The translations under genes were made by a program, and so were the position numbers. Shown here piece after piece: positions 59,201 through 64,000 of a DNA stretch of 64,000 nucleotides. The DNA is from Sarcocystis neurona. Its lineage: Eukaryota > Apicomplexa > Conoidasida > Eucoccidiorida > Sarcocystidae. Numbering within the stretch: position 1 is the stretch's first letter; each line of letters starts with the position of its first letter. The notes beneath the pieces were generated by a model that was given only the letters and a program-made list of their open reading frames with translations, did not search any database and was not told where the DNA came from. The DNA lies in the NCBI GenBank assembly GCA_000727475.1, contig KL647320.1, positions 1 to 64,000 on the forward strand, written 5' to 3'.

Positions 59201-59828
59201 TCTCTTGTCTTTGATCTGCTCCTGTGATCGAAGAGACGTGTACGTCCGTCGTCCACATCTCTTCCCCCCCCACCCTGCGAACATTTTGCTTTGACTAAGT
59301 TCCCACCTTTTTCTCTATTCGCTCTGCTCGCAACTTTGCCTTTGGTCGTGTGACCTTTTCTTCGTGCACCCCCCTCTGTTCATCTTCCGTTGCGGCGTTT
59401 CTTCCCACGCGTCCGCTTGCCCTTTTCTTCTTTTCGTGTCTCGCCTCCCCGCTCTTTTTTTGTTCTCCCCGGTGACCAGGTGCAACATTCCCGTGTCTTT
59501 CTTCACGCCGCTTTTTGCCGTTGCTCGAACGGCGGGGTGGACGGCCCACGTGATGGAGCAACGCGAGAAAAATCGCCTGATCCGCCCCCTCTCGCTTTAC
59601 ACAGGGCCGCAGCGACGCCCCTTCCTGCCGTTGCTTGAGAGGGAGTTGAGAAGAGAGAAAAAAGAGTGGAGAGCAGCAGAAGGACCGCCGGCAGAAGCGA
59701 CGGAAGCACGTGCAACAGCAGCAGAAGCAGAAGAAACGGGAGAAGAAGAAGCGGCAGCAGGCGAGATAGAGAGACGAAAGCAGCGGACGCAGCAACAGCA
59801 GCAGGAGTGGCAGTCCGGCGACGCGTGA
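43027..59828 (+). CDS. 2-methylcitrate/citrate synthase, mitochondrial (9 exons)
   Basis: The enzyme condenses an acyl-CoA (propionyl-CoA for the methylcitrate type) with oxaloacetate. Exons join as 43027-44224, 46530-46729, 48826-48900, 49056-49127, 51828-51983, 54015-54081, 56019-56182, 57062-57315 and 59480-59828. All borders are GT-AG, phases match, and the 2535 bases give 844 residues plus TGA. Residues 1-21 ([20 protein letters not shown]) are basic and hydrophobic with no acidic residue, as in a mitochondrial presequence. A low-complexity stretch runs to about residue 378, then the catalytic domain begins ([19 protein letters not shown]). Catalytic residues are His621 (HGGANEA), His660 ([10 protein letters not shown]) and Asp720 (NVDFSSA); RPLSLYTGP binds substrate. 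[11 protein letters not shown] and [10 protein letters not shown] resemble 2-methylcitrate synthases more than plain citrate synthases. The C-terminal tail is Glu/Ala/Gln-rich. Confidence 0.9.
44225..46529 (+). other. Methylcitrate synthase intron 1
   Basis: The intron holds TA/TG runs at 44985-45003 and 46045-46180, a GGTGTAAGTACACC core at 44847, and a CTG-sense triplet tract (45370-45960) about 570 bases before the acceptor. The 278-codon frame at 45238-46074 is a repeat artefact rich in Leu, Ala and Cys. The acceptor region is strongly pyrimidine-rich. Confidence 0.7.
46530..46729 (+). CDS. Methylcitrate synthase gene, exon 2
   Basis: The exon encodes [40 protein letters not shown], a short Arg/Pro stretch, and AHAHPM. 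It matches the family segment 'yRGY.ieeLa....feEv.yLLl.g.LP' up to the conserved HPM. The acceptor is CTTCTGCAG and the donor ATG|GTAAGG (phase 0). Confidence 0.92.
46730..48825 (+). other. Methylcitrate synthase intron 2
   Basis: The first 390 bases are purine-rich (AAGAAG, GGAGGA) and stay open in the exon 2 frame to 47122, so retention would add a Lys/Glu/Arg-rich tail. TG/TA runs follow at 47640-47780, then unique sequence, and a CTG/CTT-rich stretch (48715-48800) before the CCGCAG acceptor. Confidence 0.7.
48826..48900 (+). CDS. Methylcitrate synthase gene, exon 3
   Basis: The exon has 25 codons: [20 protein letters not shown] then TDPPH. Together with exon 2 it forms [11 protein letters not shown], the conserved block after the first helices. 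The acceptor is CCCCGCAG and the donor CAC|GTAGGT. Confidence 0.92.
48901..49055 (+). other. Methylcitrate synthase intron 3
   Basis: At 155 bases this is the only short intron of the gene. It is free of microsatellites and pyrimidine-rich before the acceptor CTGCCCCAG. Confidence 0.75.
49056..49127 (+). CDS. Methylcitrate synthase gene, exon 4
   Basis: The exon has 24 codons: [20 protein letters not shown] then ARPK. The ARPK end joins to [16 protein letters not shown] of exon 5 like the 'ar.iA.+Lla.l..mLLYW' segment of 2-methylcitrate synthases. The donor AAA|GTGGGA is weak, so the exact 3' end is less sure than for other exons. Confidence 0.72.
49128..51827 (+). other. Methylcitrate synthase intron 4
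   Basis: TA/TC microsatellites occur at 49205-49570, 50065-50135, 50215-50530 and 51050-51320. A CTG-sense triplet tract (51665-51825) ends only a few bases before the exon 5 acceptor. Confidence 0.75.
51828..51983 (+). CDS. Methylcitrate synthase gene, exon 5
   Basis: The exon encodes [40 protein letters not shown] and [12 protein letters not shown]. It matches the family blocks 'mLLYWyhys..g.ri..et..ds.a.hfl.llhg..p'. The acceptor is TGCTGCCCAG and the donor ACG|GTAATG (phase 0). Confidence 0.93.
51984..54014 (+). other. Methylcitrate synthase intron 5
   Basis: TA/TG runs occur at 52200-52220, 52550-52590 and 52990-53240. The last 610 bases hold decayed partial duplicates of exon 6 and its flank (see 53856-53904). 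Confidence 0.75.
53856..53904 (+). pseudogene. Decayed duplicate of exon 6 within intron 5
   Basis: After a TTTGCAG that mimics the real acceptor, the sequence reads [16 protein letters not shown], against [16 protein letters not shown] in exon 6 at 54015. The two stretches align without gaps over about 48 bases. The copy lacks the following AEHEFN residues. A further partial match (ACGTTTTAATACCT) occurs at about 53433 and 53903, so the duplicated block extended beyond the exon. Confidence 0.7.
54015..54081 (+). CDS. Methylcitrate synthase gene, exon 6
   Basis: The exon encodes [20 protein letters not shown] then FN plus one base. '[15 protein letters not shown]' is a signature of the family, completed by exon 7. 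The acceptor is CTGTTTGCAG and the donor AACG|GTAACA (phase 1). Confidence 0.94.
54082..56018 (+). other. Methylcitrate synthase intron 6
   Basis: The intron is dominated by a degenerate minisatellite with GGTGTATATACACC-like cores (54345-55065) and TA/CA microsatellites (55385-55445, 55560-55680). Confidence 0.75.
54345..55065. repeat. Degenerate minisatellite, about 55-bp units, GGTGTANNNACACC cores
   Basis: About a dozen units each contain a core such as GGGTGTATATACCCC, GGTGTATAGACACC or CTGTATGTACACC, followed by TATATA runs and a CTTTATA or CACGTA lead. Unit length and core sequence drift strongly. Confidence 0.75.
56019..56182 (+). CDS. Methylcitrate synthase gene, exon 7 (first catalytic His)
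   Basis: The exon encodes the end of the split Ala codon, [40 protein letters not shown] and [21 protein letters not shown] holds the first catalytic histidine (His621 in the joined protein). The acceptor is CTCTCGAAG and the donor AAG|GTGAGT. Confidence 0.95.
56183..57061 (+). other. Methylcitrate synthase intron 7
   Basis: Nearly the whole intron from 56345 is CTG-sense triplet repeat, reaching the CTGCTGCAG acceptor. The 314-codon Leu/Cys-rich plus frame and the Gln/Ala-rich minus frames across it are artefacts. Confidence 0.8.
57062..57315 (+). CDS. Methylcitrate synthase gene, exon 8 (second His, Asp)
   Basis: The exon encodes [35 protein letters not shown], a Gln-rich bridge, and [13 protein letters not shown]. 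His660 and Asp720 complete the catalytic triad. The donor cuts inside CA|GTAAGA, which removes the TAA seen in genomic sequence; phase 2. Confidence 0.95.
57316..59479 (+). other. Methylcitrate synthase intron 8
   Basis: A CTG-sense tract (57340-57945) directly follows the donor. TA/TC microsatellites occur at 58170-58200, 58500-58560 and 58720-58960. The last 400 bases are pyrimidine-rich, up to the acceptor GGTGACCAG. Confidence 0.75.
59480..59828 (+). CDS. Methylcitrate synthase gene, exon 9 (C-terminus and stop)
   Basis: The exon completes the split Gln codon, then [40 protein letters not shown] and [16 protein letters not shown]. These are the family's last blocks ('mFTplFviaRt.GW.aHv.Eq......irP...YtGp'). 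A Glu/Ala-rich tail of about 55 residues follows, ending [12 protein letters not shown] and TGA at 59826-59828. Confidence 0.94.
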
Positions 59829-59930
59829 AGCATGCAGCAACAGCAGCAGGACGAGTGGCAGTCCGGCGACGCGTGAAGCACGCAGCAACAGCAGCAGCAG
59901 AAGTGGCAGTCCGGCGACGCGTGAAGCAAG
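59789..59930 (+). repeat. Three-unit tandem repeat spanning the synthase stop codon
   Basis: Units starting GCAGCAACAGCAGCAG at 59789, 59834 and 59882 each end GTGGCAGTCCGGCGACGCGTGA. The TGA codons (59826, 59874, 59922) are 48 bases apart and in the same frame, so each unit repeats the last 11 or so codons together with the stop. The first TGA ends the protein. Confidence 0.9.
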
Positions 59931-61684
59931 GTGTCGAGAAAAGAGATGGAGAAAAGGACAGGGGGGAGGAGAATGAAAGAGAAGAAGAGAAGACGAAGAA
60001 AGGGAGATGAAGGTAGCTGGAAGAAGAGAGACGTTTTAGAGGTAAAGGAGTTCCAGACGACGTCCTGCTGTGTTTTCTTTCGTAAGAGAGAACGGAGCAG
60101 CAGGAGGAGCCGGAAAAGGAGGAGGAATGCAGACTCGCTAATAACTTTTGTTGCGACACAGAGCAGGAAAGGACCAGTGCTCTACAAATGAAGAAAAGTG
60201 CAGAAGCAGAGAAGAACAAGGAAGTAGAAAGATGGAAACTATACACGAACACACAAGAAAAGCAAGAGTGCTTGTGTTCCAGTTATAACTACTCACAAAA
60301 CTAATGTGACATATATATATATGTATATGTACTGTGCCTCACAAATATACATATATATGTCTGTAAGCAGTGACGTAAGAGATGTATGTGTGTGTGCACG
60401 GAGAAGGAATGTGTGCCTCGTTCGAAAAGGGGAAGAAGAAAATTTCGGAGAAAGTAGAAGTGTACTGACGAAGACGGCTGCGGGGGGAAACATCACGTTT
60501 CATATGAAAATCATGGTGTATGTAGAAACAGTAGATAGACTCACAGACAGAGACACTAGTATCCTGGAAACCCCAGCACTTCAGACGTACATATATGTAC
60601 CTTCTTGTAGAGAAAGAGGAAAAGAGATGCACACATGTATATGTATATAGGATTCCGTGGATCTAAATGTGTGTGCGTGTACGTGCGGGGTGTGTAGACA
60701 ATGATACAGACAAAGATAGGTACACGGGTAGCCTCCCTACCCCAGCATTCCACGACTTATATATACTTACATATATGTATATATATATATATGTACATAG
60801 ACGTGTGTCTATACACAGCGACAAATAGAGCAAGATACCCGTATGCCTAAGTACACACACCTGATTACTCATGAGTGTGTGTATATGTGTGTATACGTAT
60901 ATGTGTCTCTGACACTCTCTACCGTTCTCTCTCTCCACATATATATATATACATGAATCTGTTAATATGCGTATGTATGTATGTATGCATGTATGTATGT
61001 ATATACGTGCACGTGTTTTGCAACTGCAGGCCAGCGTGAGTACTTGTACAGACTCCTATAGCTTCTGTTGGTGCTACGTATACGAGAACTGTTCGAGACG
61101 CAGGAACTTGCAAGCAGCGCACATAGCAAACACGTGCACATATATACATATACACGCATATTAACAGTTTCATATACATATATATATCTTTATTTATGCC
61201 GGGGGGGAGGGGGGAGGAGGGGAAGACAGGCCTGCGCGCATGCATGCACAGGCGTAGAGAGGAGTTTTTTCAAACCCGCTCCAGATGGTAATCACGAGAA
61301 AACAGGGGAAAAGTTACTATCCCGGTTGCACGTCTACGACGGCAAAATCAAAATTCCTCGGTTGCTCTCGCTACAACCACACACCTACAGATCTGTGTAC
61401 GCCTGTCTACATGTGTGTTGGTTTAAGATGCGTCGTTCTGAAGGTATAGATATGCTTACGTAGCCGTGAGTCTTTGTGCTGTCCTTAAAGGAGAATGTTC
61501 CCTTTTTCTGTAAGTAGCTGTCCTCCACATCTGTACAGGTGCTGCAGTACACGCGGTACTGTGTGTCTGCCCTGCCTGCAGTCTCTGCAGAAGAGAGCGT
61601 CTTCTATCGGACGGGTTATATACATACGTTGCTTAGCCTTTGTACTTTGTGTTTTGGTATATACTCTTCGCTGCAATTCCCCAC

Positions 61685-62060
61685 TGGGCGGTGTACATAC
61701 ACTGCACTGAGTATTTCTAGCTCGTCATCCATCCACACTTCGCTTACTGTTTCTCTACCTCGCAATGTGGATACACTGCGCGTTGAGTTTTTCTTTCCTG
61801 CAGTGTGTATACACTCCGCAGAGTTGATTTCTAACTCGCGGGGCATCCGCACGCGGCCGAGTGTTTTATACCTCGCGTTGTGTGTACAAACTTTGCTGAG
61901 CCGTTGTACTTCGCGTTGTCTATACACTTCGCTAAACTTTAGTCTTTCGCGGTATATATGCATATCAGTGAGTTTTCTATCTCGCGGTAAATGCACACCT
62001 CGCTGAGTGTTGTTCACCGCGCCGTGAAAACCTGCACGTCGCTGAGCCTTTCCACCGTTT
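61685..62060. repeat. Degenerate 36-46-bp minisatellite with TGTGTATACAC-type cores
   Basis: About nine units share the frame CTCGCGGTGTGTATACACT-like core, then CGCTGAGTTTT, then a short pyrimidine stretch. Cores range from GGTGTACATACACTG to GGTATATATGCATAT. The core resembles those at 30.9-33.1 kb and 54.3-55.1 kb. Confidence 0.75.
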
Positions 62061-62694
62061 CAACTGTCTCCGCAAGCTGCCGGGCGGGCAAGCGAGAGAA
62101 CTTAGCTGCGGTGTGTGTATGCCTTGGTAAGCCGTTAGGCTTGCAGAGCCCCGCCTGCGGCCTGCAGTTTTTCCGGAAGCGTTTTTTTCAAAAAGTGCGT
62201 GGCCCAAAGTGCAGGCGTGTATCTTTATCTAGGCGCTTCAAATGCACTCAGGCAGGGATATGTGGAAACCACGTGTGGCACACCTGTATGCGCAGCCGTA
62301 CGACGTATGTATCTATTTGTATTAGGTAGCTCACCACGCAGACATGCAGGTCGTCGCGTCGGTCCGTGTCTATAAATACACATAAATACATATACGCATA
62401 TATATATGTATACATATATGGATGTTTATATATAAACGCATATTTAATAAAGGTGGACGTGTCCACGTGCATGTATGTGTGCAAGTACACGGCTAAGTAC
62501 AGAGCCAGAGGTGTGCACTCGTCAGTTCGACGCTCTGGCACATACTTTTTTCTCTCGTGAGCCTAAAGAAGTACACCCCTGCCGTGATGGTTCCTCCTGT
62601 CTGCTGTGTGTACCGTGCCCGCGAAGTGTTACAGAACCGCAGGCGCGAGTCTCTGACCTCATCTCGCGCGCAGGGAAGCATCTTCAGCTCCCAG

Positions 62695-63030
62695 CGAGGT
62701 GTACGTACACCCCAACGTCCCCACACGCAGATGCATCACGCACGCACAGAGACACATAAAACAGCAGTGGCAGATACAAATGCACACGTCCACTATGCAG
62801 TAATCACCCAGAGATGTGCGGACCCGAAGGTGCGAATAAGCCAAGAAAAATTTCTTGGTGACTGTCCAAGCAGTCGTAGGTGACTCTTGCGCACCTCTCG
62901 CTGAAACTTGCACTGCTGCAGACAACGCGCAGACCGTACGTACACTCCAGCGCGCACGTGTACGCCTTGGGACGGCCCCCGTGCCCAAGTGCCACCTCCA
63001 AGCTACTGGACACGTGGGGTGTACGTACAC
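62695..63030. repeat. Dispersed GGTGTACGTACACC cores
   Basis: Perfect or near-perfect copies occur at about 62698 and 63018 (GGTGTACGTACACC), with partial copies such as CGTACGTACACTCC near 62937. All lie in unique GC-rich sequence. GGTGTACGTACACC is a perfect 14-base palindrome. Confidence 0.8.
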
Positions 63031-63965
63031 CGCATCACCTAGACGCACACGGCGGCGCGTTCAGACTGGCCTTTCCGCAGGCCGCACCACGAGGGTAGAG
63101 GCTGGTGGGACGCTCTTCTGCCTGCAGACGTGTGTCTACGTAAACGTCAAGCCAGCAAAGCCTCTACAGGCGTCCTCCTGCACTTCAGCTTGTATATATG
63201 TGTATGTCCGCATGTATACACAAACGCACACGAAACTGAATGTTCGGGGCACGGACACAGACACGTGTGTGTCTACAAACGGACATACATATGTGTATAC
63301 TCACACCTGTCTTCGTAGCCCTCCTCCTCGTATACATGTGTACCTGCGGCACTGCAGAATCATCTGCACATACGCTTGTAGATATATATATATACATATA
63401 TAGAAAGATAGATAGATAGATAGACAGGTAGAGAGATACACAGACACGTACACAAACGCATGGGGAGCGAGTAATTATATATATGTGTGTGTGTACGTGC
63501 ACCAAGATGTTGACCCACGTAGGGCAAGTCAGTTATGCATTCTGGCGCTGCTTGTATTTATCCACACAGCAGCACGGGCGTTTATTTCTTCGACCGCCCT
63601 GCGGCTGCGTTGACTTGGTGAAGAACTGCTTCGCACCGCTGGAAGAAGGATAAACAAGAGCTGTAACAGTCTATCTTTGCGTGCAAGTCGTTTTCCGGCG
63701 CTTCGCTTGCCGCCAGACGCTCGTGTCTGCTGCCTGCGCGCGGTTACACTGCTGCTGCTGGACCAGCTGCTGCTGCTGTTGCGAGGGGCTCCGGGGACGG
63801 CACGGGAACCCCACGCAAACGAGAGAAAGCCGCGTGTTGCCCATCTTCCCGGCGCACACACGGGATCACCGATAACGCATCGTCCGGGGGACGTGACTGC
63901 CGGCCGTCTGCTGCTGCTTCTCTCGAGCCGCCGCTGCTTGGGCGATACTTCCTCTCTCTTCTCAG

Positions 63966-64000
63966 GTTACCACGAGGCGTATTACGTCTTGTGCTGGTGC
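63966..64000 (+). CDS. Possible exon of the next plus-strand gene (partial)
   Basis: A strong acceptor (CTTCCTCTCTCTTCTCAG) is followed by sequence reading GYHEAYYVLCWC in one frame, running off the window. The alternative is a single continuous frame from about 63670 with Ala-rich content. The product cannot be named from 35 bases. Confidence 0.25.

Larger units (their letters stand above)
59931..63965. other. Gene-poor right flank
   Basis: The flank starts with the purine-rich 3' side of the synthase gene, then microsatellites (60310-60330, 60765-60800, 60970-61010). A unique stretch at 61255-61460 has a plus frame reading EKLLSRLHVYDGKIKIPRLL but no family match. Two zones of GTGTAC-core repeats follow (61685-62060 and 62500-63060), then TA/GATA repeats (63375-63490). 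A triplet tract at 63740-63785 begins a plus frame that stays open to the window end but has no ATG. Confidence 0.45.

Noticed and set aside
1..64000. Telomeric repeats or tRNA genes
   Set aside because: No TTTAGGG-type arrays were seen and no cloverleaf with a recognisable GGTTCGA-type box was found by eye; a tRNA scan would settle this.

Overview
The window looks like nuclear DNA of a coccidian apicomplexan, most likely an Eimeria species. The reasons are dense CAG/CTG trinucleotide repeats that become long Gln, Ala and Ser runs in proteins, genes split into many small GT-AG exons, introns full of TA/TG/CA microsatellites, and decayed Ty3/gypsy-like elements. The genus call is an inference from sequence style, not from a marker gene. 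I found no rRNA, tRNA, CRISPR array or bacterial-type operon.

Layout: (1) 1-9.8 kb is gene-poor. It holds two decayed retroelement pieces on the minus strand, two small tandem or direct repeats, and microsatellites. (2) 9.8-34.5 kb is one minus-strand gene of at least eight exons. It encodes a PRMT-like SAM-dependent methyltransferase whose domain is interrupted by very long Ala/Gln/Ser repeats; a 725-base assembly gap lies in exon 3. (3) 34.5-43.0 kb separates two divergent genes and contains the best retroelement relic, a reverse transcriptase-RNase H remnant at 39.9-40.9 kb. (4) 43.0-59.8 kb is one plus-strand gene of nine exons that I could join completely. It encodes an 844-residue citrate synthase-family enzyme of the 2-methylcitrate synthase type, with a likely mitochondrial presequence and all three catalytic residues. 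(5) 59.8-64.0 kb is again gene-poor, with degenerate minisatellites; a possible exon of another plus-strand gene begins close to the right edge.

The two genes do not belong to an obvious common pathway. The methylcitrate synthase would join propionyl-CoA and oxaloacetate in the mitochondrion; the methyltransferase would modify protein arginines. They sit head to head about 8.5 kb apart.

The most unusual non-gene signals are: a degenerate minisatellite family built on the self-complementary core GGTGTANNNACACC, seen in at least four separate arrays; a strand and position bias of triplet repeats (CAG sense in exons, CTG sense beside 3' splice sites); decayed partial copies of exon 6 inside the preceding intron of the synthase gene; and a tandem duplication of the synthase 3' end that carries its stop codon. 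All exon borders were read by eye and need transcript data.
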